The notes below the pieces were generated by a model, which was not told the origin of the DNA, did not search any database, and saw only the letters and a list, made by a program, of their open reading frames with translations. This document shows, in pieces, positions 44,001 through 51,598 of a stretch of 64,000 nt of DNA. Source of the DNA: Candidatus Schekmanbacteria bacterium (GTDB lineage Bacteria; CSSED10-310; JACPHN01); NCBI GenBank assembly GCA_016188575.1, contig JACPHN010000112.1:51497-115496 (forward strand). Reading direction: 5' to 3'. The translations under genes and the position numbers were made by a program. The stretch's first letter is position 1. Every line of letters starts with the position of its first letter.

Positions 44001-44619
44001 CCCGCACGTGGCGAGTCCACCGCGCCATGCCGAAATCGACGATCACGGGGACGTCCTGGTCCGACACGATGATGTTCGCGGGCTTGAGGTCGCCGTGAAC
44101 GATGCCCTCGCCGTGAAGGTAGGCGAGCGGGCCGCATAATCTCGCGACCATCGTCGACAGGCGACGCTGGGCATCGGCGGAGAGTGCCAGACGCTCGGCA
44201 TTCACCGGCACCGCCGGCGGCGCCGAGCTGCTGGCCACGGCCCGCGGGCTCGGCAGCGTGGCACTGTTTCCCGTTGCGGCGTCACCCGCGGCGCGAATCT
44301 CGCAGCCGCGAATTCCGAGCGTCACGCCGACCACGAGCTGCATCGCGTACCAGGGCATGCCTGCTTCCACACCATCGTCCACGACGCGCACAATCCCCGG
44401 GTGGCACAGGCTCCGCAGCGCCTGAATCTCACGGCGGATGCTCTCCAGTAACCGCATGTCCGCCACCTTCACTACCTTGAGCGCCGCGATCGCTCCGGTT
44501 GCAACATGAATGCCGCGATACACCGTGCCCATGCCGCCAGCGCCGAGCCTGCCGGCGACGGCGTACGGGCCGATACGTTCCGGCATTGCGCTCGCCGGGG
44601 ATCCCTCATCGAGTCTCAT
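41014..44619 (-). CDS. Ser/Thr protein kinase fused to STAND-type ATPase and TPR repeats (2)
   Basis: A 1201-residue paralogue of the protein at 16237. The kinase domain (~15-330) has GRLGAGGMGTVYRG, the VVK lysine, HGDLKPAN (Gly for the HRD Arg, so non-RD), DFG and APE. It carries a ~65-residue Ala/Ser-rich insert before the catalytic loop. The ATPase domain follows with P-loop GESGIGKT, a Walker-B-like LLLIIDDLQWADE and a helical STAND-like region. Residues ~780-1190 are TPR repeats (LSNLGTVHEDAGDLEEARESYTRAL). The start is uncertain: ATG 44619 or 44586, with TTG 44655 less likely; none has a strong ribosome site. Probably cytoplasmic. Confidence 0.9.
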   Translation of the reverse strand: MRLDEGSPASAMPERIGPYAVAGRLGAGGMGTVYRGIHVATGAIAALKVVKVADMRLLESIRREIQALRSLCHPGIVRVVDDGVEAGMPWYAMQLVVGVTLGIRGCEIRAAGDAATGNSATLPSPRAVASSSAPPAVPVNAERLALSADAQRRLSTMVARLCGPLAYLHGEGIVHGDLKPANIIVSDQDVPVIVDFGMARWTRHVRAETDGGSREALEVFQPGGTLQYIAPEVLQNRLPDGRADLYALGCILYELLTGRPPFVGTQNHVIGGHLRQPITPPSRLVEGLASAVEGVVMGLLQKNPRHRIGYAEAVAARLRAAGVRAQDGIWSGAPLPRTYLYRPGFHGRRGDVDWLKRQVDKALISEQGGFALIRGESGIGKTRLVVELARHGAAEGMMVLTSECPDRRAVPLGGLRRWLQVMTDYCRSGTPPDAADKILGKRARVLADYEPTMATLPGLDRYPAPEQLPPKEAQLRLYAYLAEALKAFSEAERLLLIIDDLQWADELTLGFLDFAVRGGHLITPAILIVGTCRSEHEEVTLSALAARPGVSVLELGRLDQGSVAEMTSDMLSTAALSEGLAKHLMRHSEGNPFFVAEYLYAAAQEGLLVRDGSGDWRLAAGAISEETLQHLGLPSSLQELVRRRLQGLTSVEQATLAAAAVLGREARAETVRAVARLADTDFRAAAHELMRRQVLQEADSADSLRFCHDKLREVAHGELDGDRRKELHRRAAEVLTAEEGGGAASDSAGRDVGAARLGEHWEQAGEAAKALSCYVRSARLAADRFANSEAISLLLKCVALTPAPSAAAVELHNELGRILVLVGRLNEALAQQERAVAMARQLGAPVLECTALHGAGLVLLARGEVAEAERTLEAARAAGLAHVDRPTQARLLTSIGNLRYRQYRMDEAEALYQGVLARAIADGDRRLESEARSNLGTLQWGRGALQEAEIQFGAALSLARSSASKHQTLLALFNLGVIARAMGRRREAADLLCASLVIAREIGDIRREGMLLSNLGTVHEDAGDLEEARESYTRALRIFQTLGSRWNQGALLINIGSVSAASGALEAAEAALAQALAMAGELADPLLEGLALVETVRLRRRSGHAPSVLVPLIERAVALFASIDRRSELAEALCERGHVCLASGESAAESLRQVHELVGDTTAGAAGVLVEGALRRLCQAQAAYEAGRELVHGDALADRRG

Positions 44620-44692
44620 GGCCGTTAGTTTCGCCGGCAAGCGCGGGCGAGTCAACGGGTGCCGCCGCCGCGGTGAGCCGCCGCCGTACCGC

Positions 44693-44722
44693 TTGCCGGG
44701 AGCGGCGACGTCCGTGTATCAT
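44693..44722 (+). promoter_or_regulatory. Possible sigma70-type promoter
   Basis: TTGCCG at 44693-44698 and TATCAT at 44717-44722 are separated by 18 bases, pointing to the DUF2505 gene with a ~125-base leader. This is a modest match in GC-rich DNA. Confidence 0.3.
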
Positions 44723-44853
44723 GGGCCGGTACGTCTTCCCTGTCCGCGGCAGCGAGCGCGCGCTGCGCTCAGCGCTGCCGGCCCTGCGCCGCCTGCCCCG
44801 CACCCGCTTGTAGACGAGCTCTGATTATCCCGCCCTCACAAGGTCTCTCGCCA

Positions 44854-45417
44854 ATGAGCATCCGCTTCTGCACCAGCGCCGTCTTTCCCGCACCGCCCGA
44901 CCGCGTCGCCGCAATTGCCTGGGACGAACGGTTTCGCGACGAGCTCTGCGCGCGCCTGCGCGTCGAGAGTCTGCGAGAGTACTACTTTCGAGATACCACC
45001 GAAGCCATCGAGCTCAAGTACGAGGTGATCGTGAAGCGGACGCTACCGGATTGGGTCCGGCGCGTGATTGGTGATATCCGCATCGGCTACATCTCGGAGG
45101 AGCGGTTCGACAAACACTCCCGAGTCTTGGAGGCGAAAATGGTATCCCAGGCCCTCGCAGATCGGATTGGGGGAGCCGGGAGGTGGATGATCACGGAGCT
45201 ACCTGGCGGCATGACCCAACGCGAATATTGCGGTGAGCTCTGGATCGACGTGCCCCTCGTCGGAGGCCGCATGGAACGTGGTCTCGCGGCGACCATCGAG
45301 CGTGACTACGCCCGTTCCAACGAGCTCATCGCCGAGTGGGTGGCGCGCGACCGGGAAGCTCTGGCATGCGGGAGGCCTCTGCTCGAGCTGCACCAGCCAC
45401 GCCCGCTCGGCGCCTGA
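44854..45417 (+). CDS. DUF2505 family protein (SRPBCC-like fold)
   Basis: A 187-residue soluble protein. The opening FCTSAVFPAPPDRVAAIAWDERFRDEL, the central two-strand core and the final LAATIERDYARSNELIAEWV helix match the DUF2505 group of START/SRPBCC-fold proteins, which bind hydrophobic ligands in a cavity. No catalytic residue is known for the group. AAGG lies ten bases before ATG 44854. It stands alone between the kinase and the hydrolase. Confidence 0.65.
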   Translation: MSIRFCTSAVFPAPPDRVAAIAWDERFRDELCARLRVESLREYYFRDTTEAIELKYEVIVKRTLPDWVRRVIGDIRIGYISEERFDKHSRVLEAKMVSQALADRIGGAGRWMITELPGGMTQREYCGELWIDVPLVGGRMERGLAATIERDYARSNELIAEWVARDREALACGRPLLELHQPRPLGA

Positions 45418-45433
45418 AGCGCCGCGATCAGCC

Positions 45434-45471
45434 CTTCGTCAGCCGGTCTGAAACTCCGCCCTTCAGGGCGG
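45434..45471 (-). repeat. Dispersed intergenic repeat, copy C
   Basis: It shares the AGCCGGTCYGAAACYCCGCC core with copy B, then diverges into CTTCAGGGCGG. The latter forms a short hairpin, CCGCCCTTCAGGGCGG. It sits in the 70-base gap between two convergent genes, where the hairpin could also serve as a weak terminator. Confidence 0.5.
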
Positions 45472-45487
45472 AAGCGCTTGCGCCGCC

Positions 45488-46297
45488 TCACCACCCACTG
45501 ATGCCGGCGGCGAAGCGCCGGACTTCGCGGTGCAGCCGCTCCGCAGCTTCAATGTGAACGAGGTGGCCGGCGTTGGCGATTTCTACGACCTCGGCATGCG
45601 GGAGCTCGGCGGCCAGGCGGGCAATGATCGGCCGAAAATGCGGCGCGGAACGTTCGCCGTACACGAGAAGCGTGGGGACGGCGTGGTTCCTGAGGACATT
45701 CCAGTCGGGACGGTAAGCGTCGGCAGCGGCAATGTCCTCGGCAATGGCGCGGTGGAGGCTCAGACTCGCCGCCAGCCGCCGCTTGGGGATGCGATCGTAA
45801 ACGGCATCGCCGAGGACGGTTCGCAGAAAGAGCTCTGCCGCCCGCTCACCGCCTTCCGCCGCCAGCACGCGGGCAAACGCGTCACAGAAAGCGCGGTGCT
45901 GCTCGCGATCCGGAGCTGCGGCCACCAGCGGTGGCTCGCAGGCAATCACCCCCCGCAACAGCTCGGGATGCCGTGCCGCTACCTCGATGCAGACCACCGC
46001 GCCAAAACTGCTGCCGAGTAGCAGCACCGGATCGCCAAAGAGCGCGCGAATGAGACATGCGGCGTCCTCCGCGTGGTCCTCCACGCGTTGGCTGCCCCGA
46101 TCGTCGCGCCGCGGTGAGCGGCGCGTACCCCGCCGATCGTAGGCCACGACATCGAAAGCGCCGTTCAGCGCGCTCAGTTGGGGTGCCCACGTGCCGGCAT
46201 CCGTCGCGCTGCCGTGGATCAAGACGAGGCCCGGGCCCTGACCGCGGCGCTCGACGTACAGCGAAACCACTTCTTGATTGGATTCGTCTCGGGACAA
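45488..46297 (-). CDS. Alpha/beta hydrolase
   Basis: A 269-residue hydrolase of the classic fold. LVLIHGSATDAGTW carries the oxyanion HG, the nucleophile elbow is GSSFG, the acid is probably the Glu of YGERSAP, and the base is the His in NAGHLVHIE. No signal peptide is present. It is closest in style to esterase/haloperoxidase or pimeloyl-ester hydrolase types; the substrate cannot be read. It starts 55 bases after the TraB-family gene on the same strand. Confidence 0.85.
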   Translation of the reverse strand: MSRDESNQEVVSLYVERRGQGPGLVLIHGSATDAGTWAPQLSALNGAFDVVAYDRRGTRRSPRRDDRGSQRVEDHAEDAACLIRALFGDPVLLLGSSFGAVVCIEVAARHPELLRGVIACEPPLVAAAPDREQHRAFCDAFARVLAAEGGERAAELFLRTVLGDAVYDRIPKRRLAASLSLHRAIAEDIAAADAYRPDWNVLRNHAVPTLLVYGERSAPHFRPIIARLAAELPHAEVVEIANAGHLVHIEAAERLHREVRRFAAGISGW

Positions 46298-46352
46298 CGA
46301 TCGCTCTTCCGGCAGTCACCATCGCCCGCGGCCAGGCGACCCCAGCTTGCTC

Positions 46353-47639
46353 CTACCCAGAGAGGATGGCGACGATCCACGAGAGCCCAATCCAGGCGCC
46401 CGTCGCCGCTCCGATCGTCGATGCGATCACGACCAGCATCACGCGCGAGAAGGGGTTGCGATACAGACCGCGCAGGCTCTGGATATCGGTGTTGAGCTTC
46501 TCGCAATCCGAGACCGTCGGCTTGCGAAGCCACGCCTCGACGAGGCCTACCACCATCCCTGCGCCCAACAGCGGGTGGAGCGTCGTGATCGGCGCGGCGA
46601 CAAATGCCACCAGGACGGATACCAGACGACCGCCGGCGAGCGCCGTACAGAGCGTCGCTGTGATCGAAGTCGGCACAACCCACGCGTACACAAGCTCTTG
46701 CAGTGACTTGCCGGCGTTCTGGGAATACCCGACGTAAAAAGCGGCAATCACGAGCACAGGAACCAGCCATTTCAGTAGAGATACCCATTGCGGCGGGGGC
46801 GGAATGCGATCGAGAGCCTCGCGATCGACCTCCTGTCCGAAATGGCGCTTCATTCCCTCCACGTGGCCGGCACCCACGATGGCCACGATGGTCGCGCCCT
46901 CCGCGGCCTCGATTGATGACATCAAGTACGCGTCCCGCTCGTCAATGATCGGGACCTTGACTTCCGGAAGCGCTTCGGCGAAAGATTCCATGAGGCTGGC
47001 GAGCTCACCTTCCTCCTTGAGCTGCTCGATATCTTCCTTTGCTAGCTTGGGAGGAAAGAGCGCTGCTTCGAGGAGCATGGCGAGTAACCCGATCTTCTTG
47101 TGAAAGGGGACGTTCAGCCAGGTCCTCCGAAGCGTCACGTTGATGGCTCGGTCGGCGAGCACGAGCTTCGCTCCGATCTGCTCGGCGGACTCGATGCCCG
47201 CGATCATCTCCGCCCCCGGAAGGATCCCGAGCTGCTCGCCCAGCCGGCGCTGGTAGGAGCCCAAGATCAACGACGCCATGAGGAACAGCGTCTTGCCTTC
47301 CCGAATCACCTGGAAGATGTCCAGATTCTTCCAGCGATCGGGATCGGTGAGCGCCTTGTACCGTCCCTCGCAGAGCTCGACGCACACGGTATCGGGCCGC
47401 ACCGCAGAGATGACGTCGCGGACTTCCGCCACGCTGTCGGCCGAGACGTGGGCGGTGCCGACGAGGTAGATCGTCCGGCCATCCTGTTGCAAGACGGTGC
47501 AGTTTTTTGTCGGTGCCAGGAGCATGAGTGCCATCATAACCACTTGCGGCTCCGGAAGCAACGCGGTCAGGGCGGCCGGCGACCGGGCGGCCCGCACCGC
47601 CGCTGCCTCCAAAATCGTGTTATGATCGAGCGCGCACAT
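46353..47639 (-). CDS. TraB/PrgY-family membrane protein
   Basis: A 428-residue protein of the TraB/GumN group. The soluble half has the conserved YLVGTAHVS, ELCEGRY, ERDAYLMSSI and VGAGHVEGM motifs, thought to form a metal-dependent peptidase-like site. The C-terminal ~150 residues have four to five membrane helices (WLVPVLVIAAFYVGYS and later). In Gram-positive plasmids PrgY limits pheromone signalling; in other bacteria the role is unknown. ATG 47639 has GGGGAG eight bases upstream. If that is right, only 27 bases separate it from the divergent holA. A later start at 47537 would leave 129. Confidence 0.85.
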   Translation of the reverse strand: MCALDHNTILEAAAVRAARSPAALTALLPEPQVVMMALMLLAPTKNCTVLQQDGRTIYLVGTAHVSADSVAEVRDVISAVRPDTVCVELCEGRYKALTDPDRWKNLDIFQVIREGKTLFLMASLILGSYQRRLGEQLGILPGAEMIAGIESAEQIGAKLVLADRAINVTLRRTWLNVPFHKKIGLLAMLLEAALFPPKLAKEDIEQLKEEGELASLMESFAEALPEVKVPIIDERDAYLMSSIEAAEGATIVAIVGAGHVEGMKRHFGQEVDREALDRIPPPPQWVSLLKWLVPVLVIAAFYVGYSQNAGKSLQELVYAWVVPTSITATLCTALAGGRLVSVLVAFVAAPITTLHPLLGAGMVVGLVEAWLRKPTVSDCEKLNTDIQSLRGLYRNPFSRVMLVVIASTIGAATGAWIGLSWIVAILSG

Positions 47640-47666
47640 CGGTATCACTCCCCTGTGGACAGGAGT

Positions 47667-48851
47667 ATGGCAGCCGCGAAGCCGACCCTCGAATCCCTGC
47701 TAGCGGACATTGCTGCAAGCTCCGCCGCATCGGGCTATCTCGTATGCGGCGAGGAAGACTACCTGATCAGCGTCGCCGAGCGGCGCCTTTCCCGGGCTCT
47801 GCTGGGGGTTTGGCGCGGCCCCGACGACGACCGGACGCCATTGCCTCCGGGCGCGTGGACGCTTTTCGAAAACCCGGTCACGGCACCTGGCATCCTCAAA
47901 GCGCTGGGCGCGCCCGGCTTGTTTGCGCGCCGCCAGCTCGTCTGGGTCAGAGGTCTGCCGATGCTGGCCAGCAAATCCCCGGCCGCCGATGAGCTCGTCG
48001 CCGCGCTGAAGCGCCGCGCCGCCGCGGCTCGTGGGCGACAGACCGCGCTGCTCATCGTTCACCGAGGCAAGGTAACCCGGACCCTGAAGGCGTTCAAGGA
48101 GCTGGCCGCCCTGTACCCCACCCTCAGCTACGACGGGCTCAATCCGTTCAGCGCCGGGAACCCCCGCAAGGACGAATCGTTCAGCATCGTGTCGGGGTGG
48201 TTCGCGGACGCGGGGTTCAGCGCGGACCCGGAGGCGTTTCGCCGCCTGCGGGACCTGACCGAAAACAACCTGTGGGCGCTGCATAATGAGGTCGAGAAGA
48301 TCATCGCTCATGCCGCCGGCCGCACGCGCGTCACCCGCGCCGACGTCGATGCCGTGGTCGCCGCGAACCGGCCGGAACGTATCTTCGATCTCACCGAGCG
48401 CATCGACGACGGCGACCTTCCCGGCGCACTTGCTTCGCTTTCCGAGCTGCGCGCTGCGAATCCCTCGTTGACGAGCACGATCGCCGGCCTGGCCCGCCAC
48501 CTGCGGGAGCTGCTCGCCGCCCGTATCCTCGGCGACGCACTGCCGCGCCGCGTCGACGCGATCCCGTACGAGGCGTTTCTCGACGGCGTGGTGCCAGGCC
48601 TGCCGGAGCAGTTCGCGGACCTGCTGCGCGCCGAGCTGCTCGGCTCGCTGCACCCTTTTCGCCTCTATCTGCTCCTACAAAGGGCAGGGCGGTTCGCGCC
48701 TGAGAAGATCTCCGCAGCGCTAGTGGCACTGGCGGAGCTCGATCGCGATCTGAAGAGCGGCGCCCGCGCGGACCTCGTGCGCCTGAGCGGTATCGTCGTG
48801 GAGATGTTCGGGTGGACGTCGCGGCGCCGCGGATCCGGGAGGGCCCCTTGA
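47667..48851 (+). CDS. holA: DNA polymerase III, delta subunit
   Basis: Delta opens the beta clamp in the clamp-loader complex. The 394 residues start LESLLADIAASSAASGYLVCGEEDYLIS, the typical HolA opening. The central AAA-like domain lacks a P-loop as expected (LIVHRGKVTRTLKAFKELAALYP, ENNLWALHNEVEKIIAHA), and the collar domain follows (IFDLTERIDDGDLPGALASL). The long open frame upstream is antisense to the TraB gene. ATG 47667 follows AGGAGT very closely; GTG 47655 is an alternative. Its stop overlaps the holB start. Confidence 0.9.
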   Translation: MAAAKPTLESLLADIAASSAASGYLVCGEEDYLISVAERRLSRALLGVWRGPDDDRTPLPPGAWTLFENPVTAPGILKALGAPGLFARRQLVWVRGLPMLASKSPAADELVAALKRRAAAARGRQTALLIVHRGKVTRTLKAFKELAALYPTLSYDGLNPFSAGNPRKDESFSIVSGWFADAGFSADPEAFRRLRDLTENNLWALHNEVEKIIAHAAGRTRVTRADVDAVVAANRPERIFDLTERIDDGDLPGALASLSELRAANPSLTSTIAGLARHLRELLAARILGDALPRRVDAIPYEAFLDGVVPGLPEQFADLLRAELLGSLHPFRLYLLLQRAGRFAPEKISAALVALAELDRDLKSGARADLVRLSGIVVEMFGWTSRRRGSGRAP

Positions 48852-50311
48852 ATCCACCGCGGTTCTTTGGCCATGGCCGCCAGCGCGACTTGCTCGGCCG
48901 GCTCGTGCAAACGGGGAAACTGCCGCACGCGCTTCTCTTCACCGGCCCCCCCGGGATCGGCAAGCGCACGCTCGCCGAGCACCTGGCCAGCGCGGTGAGC
49001 TGCGAGGTTGCGCCCGGCGCCGGCTGCGGTGCGTGTTTCGCATGCCACTGCGCGGCTTCGCTGTCTCCCCATCCCGACATCACCTGCACCGTCGATATCA
49101 GCGAGACGCTTTGGCTCCGCACGGGGGCCATTGCCCGCCTCTTCGGCAGTGCAGAGACGGGAGCGGGGACTCCCCATACGGTGCTCGCGGTCCTGGAGCA
49201 GGCAGGGCTGCTCGCGATCCGCCGCGCTGATGACGATGACCCCGAGGAGGAGGAGGGGAGGAGGGACGGAGAGAGCGAAGCTGCCGGTGACGCTGCGGCG
49301 ACCCGGCGGCAGCGGGCACACGAACCGGCGCCGACTGGCGATGGTGGATTCGTCGGGCTGCGGCTGCGCGCTGAGAACCTCCTCGCGCGGAAGCGATCGG
49401 GCGAAGGCGACGAGCTCAAACCGCTCGACGAGCTGCTCGAGCCGTTCGAAAAGCTGACCAAAGCAACTGCCGCGGCGTCGCCACGCCCGGCCGACGCGGC
49501 TCGGGCCCTGATCGGCCTGGTAGCGCGCGGCGCCTACTGCGGGAGCATCAAGATCGGGATGGTGCGGCGGCTCCAGGAGCTGCTCAAGGTCAAAGCCTAT
49601 CGCGCCCGAACGAAGGTCGTCATCGTGGACGGCGCCCACAAGCTCGGGATCGAAGCGCAAAACGCGCTGCTGAAAACCCTCGAGGAACCCCCCGGCGAGT
49701 CGCTGCTAATCTTGGTGACGCCTTACCCGGATACGCTCGTTGAGCCGATCCGGTCGCGCTGCCAGCAGCTTCGCTTTGGGCCGTTGCGCGCCGCCGAGAT
49801 GCTCGCATTCGCCGTCGATGCCGAGCTTTGCCCGCCCGGGGCGGGGCAGAGCATCATGCAGGAGATGCGCCGCGCCTGTGGATCTCCGGGCGCACTGCTG
49901 GAGGCCCTTGTGGAGCGACGGCGGAACGTGCGAAACCGCGAGCATGGCCTGCAGCTCTTGGAGTGCTGGTGGCGCGGCAGGGAACCGTGGGGCCGCCGGC
50001 GCCTGGACTGGGTGAGCACGGTGTGTGGCCCGGAAGGCAACCGGCAAGGCCTGGCGGACGGAATTACCGAGCTCCTGGGGGTATTGCTCGAACTGGTTCG
50101 CGACGCGATCGCGATTCGAGCTGGAGCCGGCGAGCCGGGTGCGCTCATCAATGCGGACATTGCGGCGCCGCTTGCGGAGCTCGCCACCAGCGCAGGTGAC
50201 CTCGCGATGGATCGCTTCGCTCTGGCAATTGACGAGACCATCGCCGCGCTTGCCGGGTATGCTGACCCGCGCTTGACGCTCGAACGCTTTGTCGAGCGTC
50301 TGGAGAGCTAG
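48848..50311 (+). CDS. holB: DNA polymerase III, delta-prime subunit with large insertion
   Basis: Delta-prime is the stator of the clamp loader. TTG 48848 has GGAGG five bases upstream and overlaps the holA stop (TTGA). GPPGIGKRT at 33-41 is the P-loop. C52-x7-C60-x2-C63-x2-C66 is the zinc module, followed by HPDI at 75-78. Normally the next block comes within ~30 residues; here SIKIGMVRRLQELL starts at 233. KVVIVDGAHKLGIEAQNALLKTLEEPP and SRCQQLRFGPL complete the AAA domain, then the collar. The ~155-residue insert holds an acidic tract (DDDDPEEEE) and helices, making 487 residues against about 330. Confidence 0.92.
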   Translation: MNPPRFFGHGRQRDLLGRLVQTGKLPHALLFTGPPGIGKRTLAEHLASAVSCEVAPGAGCGACFACHCAASLSPHPDITCTVDISETLWLRTGAIARLFGSAETGAGTPHTVLAVLEQAGLLAIRRADDDDPEEEEGRRDGESEAAGDAAATRRQRAHEPAPTGDGGFVGLRLRAENLLARKRSGEGDELKPLDELLEPFEKLTKATAAASPRPADAARALIGLVARGAYCGSIKIGMVRRLQELLKVKAYRARTKVVIVDGAHKLGIEAQNALLKTLEEPPGESLLILVTPYPDTLVEPIRSRCQQLRFGPLRAAEMLAFAVDAELCPPGAGQSIMQEMRRACGSPGALLEALVERRRNVRNREHGLQLLECWWRGREPWGRRRLDWVSTVCGPEGNRQGLADGITELLGVLLELVRDAIAIRAGAGEPGALINADIAAPLAELATSAGDLAMDRFALAIDETIAALAGYADPRLTLERFVERLES

Positions 50312-50334
50312 CACATGGTCGCCGCCGCGGCGGC

Positions 50335-51465
50335 TCACATGCCCGCGCGCGCCAGGCGGTCGGAGCGCTCGCCGAGCCAATCGGCGGCGACGCGCCAGAC
50401 GCGATCGGGAGCATGCCGGCCCCCGAAAACTCCCATGTGTCCGCCAGGTGCCGTCTCGAGCCGCTTGTCGGCTGACCCCACAATCTCCATGATTTGCCTG
50501 GCGGCCGCATACGGAACGATTCGGTCTGACTCACCGATGAACGCGAGCACGGGGCACGTCACGCGGCTGAGGTCCGCCTCCTCATCTCCAAAAACCATCC
50601 GCCCGTCCTTGAGCTTGTTGCCCTTGAAAAAATCGCGCAGAAACTGGCGGAACGCCTCGCCCGGGTAGTCGATGAAGCTCCCGGTCCACTGGTTGAGCGC
50701 GTCAAAGCCGTTGACGTATTCCTCGTTCCACATGTTCAGAAACAGATCAGTGTAGCGGGTCATGCTCTTGAAAGGACTCATCATCTTGAAAGCCGCGGAG
50801 GAGAGGTCCCCCGGGATATTCCCGAGCCGCCGAGCGAGGAAGTCGATCTGCTCATGCGCTACCTTGACGATCCATGCCAGCACACCCATTTCCTGGCTGT
50901 CGATCGGCGATGCGATTGTGACGATGTTCTTGACGCGGCCATCGCGATTGACCGAAGCGTGCATGAGAGCGAAAAGGCCACCGAGACAATAGCCGATCAA
51001 GGAGACGCCGTTGGCCCTCGCCGCCCGGCAGGCCTCGTTGACGGCGGCCGGCAGGTACTCGAGCACGTAGTGGTCGAGTGTGACGTAGGCGTCGGCGCGA
51101 TCGGGCTCCCCGAAGTCCACGAGATAGACGTCAAAGCCGGCTCGCAACATCGTGCGCACGAACGATCGCTCGGGAACCAGGTCAAAAATGAACGGTTTCA
51201 CCATCAGGGGCGGGACGAACAGAACGGGAATCGCATAGCGCCGCGGCGAGTCACGGCGGATGACTTCGGTGCCGAGCTGCCACTCTTCAGCTTCCCGTAA
51301 GGGTCGGTACCGCCGAACCACGAGTTTGTCCTTGCGGTAAATCTCGTCGAAGGGAGTCTGGCCTACGAGCTTGGATGGATCGCGGAGCCACCAGTCGAGC
51401 CCGTTCACGAACCTGAAGATGGCGCGTTCGGCGCGTTTCTGCAGTCGCTCTGAGACCGGGGCCAT
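50335..51465 (-). CDS. Class III polyhydroxyalkanoate synthase-like protein (PhaC)
   Basis: A 376-residue PhaC-type protein, which would polymerise hydroxyacyl-CoA. It has the catalytic Cys in GYCLGG (the Cys-for-Ser lipase box), the Asp in GESDRIVP and the His in GGHMGVF. FVPPLMVKPFIFDLVPERSFV and YLVDFGEPDRADAY are class III hallmarks. Class III enzymes need a PhaE partner, and none is next to it; no phaA, phaB or phasin is visible either. ATG 51465 has AAAGGA upstream. The gene is convergent with holB and divergent from the next one. Confidence 0.85.
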   Translation of the reverse strand: MAPVSERLQKRAERAIFRFVNGLDWWLRDPSKLVGQTPFDEIYRKDKLVVRRYRPLREAEEWQLGTEVIRRDSPRRYAIPVLFVPPLMVKPFIFDLVPERSFVRTMLRAGFDVYLVDFGEPDRADAYVTLDHYVLEYLPAAVNEACRAARANGVSLIGYCLGGLFALMHASVNRDGRVKNIVTIASPIDSQEMGVLAWIVKVAHEQIDFLARRLGNIPGDLSSAAFKMMSPFKSMTRYTDLFLNMWNEEYVNGFDALNQWTGSFIDYPGEAFRQFLRDFFKGNKLKDGRMVFGDEEADLSRVTCPVLAFIGESDRIVPYAAARQIMEIVGSADKRLETAPGGHMGVFGGRHAPDRVWRVAADWLGERSDRLARAGM

Positions 51466-51598
51466 GGGCAAGTCCTTTCCGAATGGCGTGAGCAGTCAGC
51501 GAGAGCGTAGAGCCGTTTGCAATGGAATCCAAGTGTCGGTATATAGTAGGAAAGGGGAAGGAATTTCCCAAACCCCAACAGGAGCAGGAATCTGACAG

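Noticed and set aside
47100-47654. N-terminal extension of the holA frame
   Set aside because: Antisense to the TraB-family gene; HolA homology begins at 47667.
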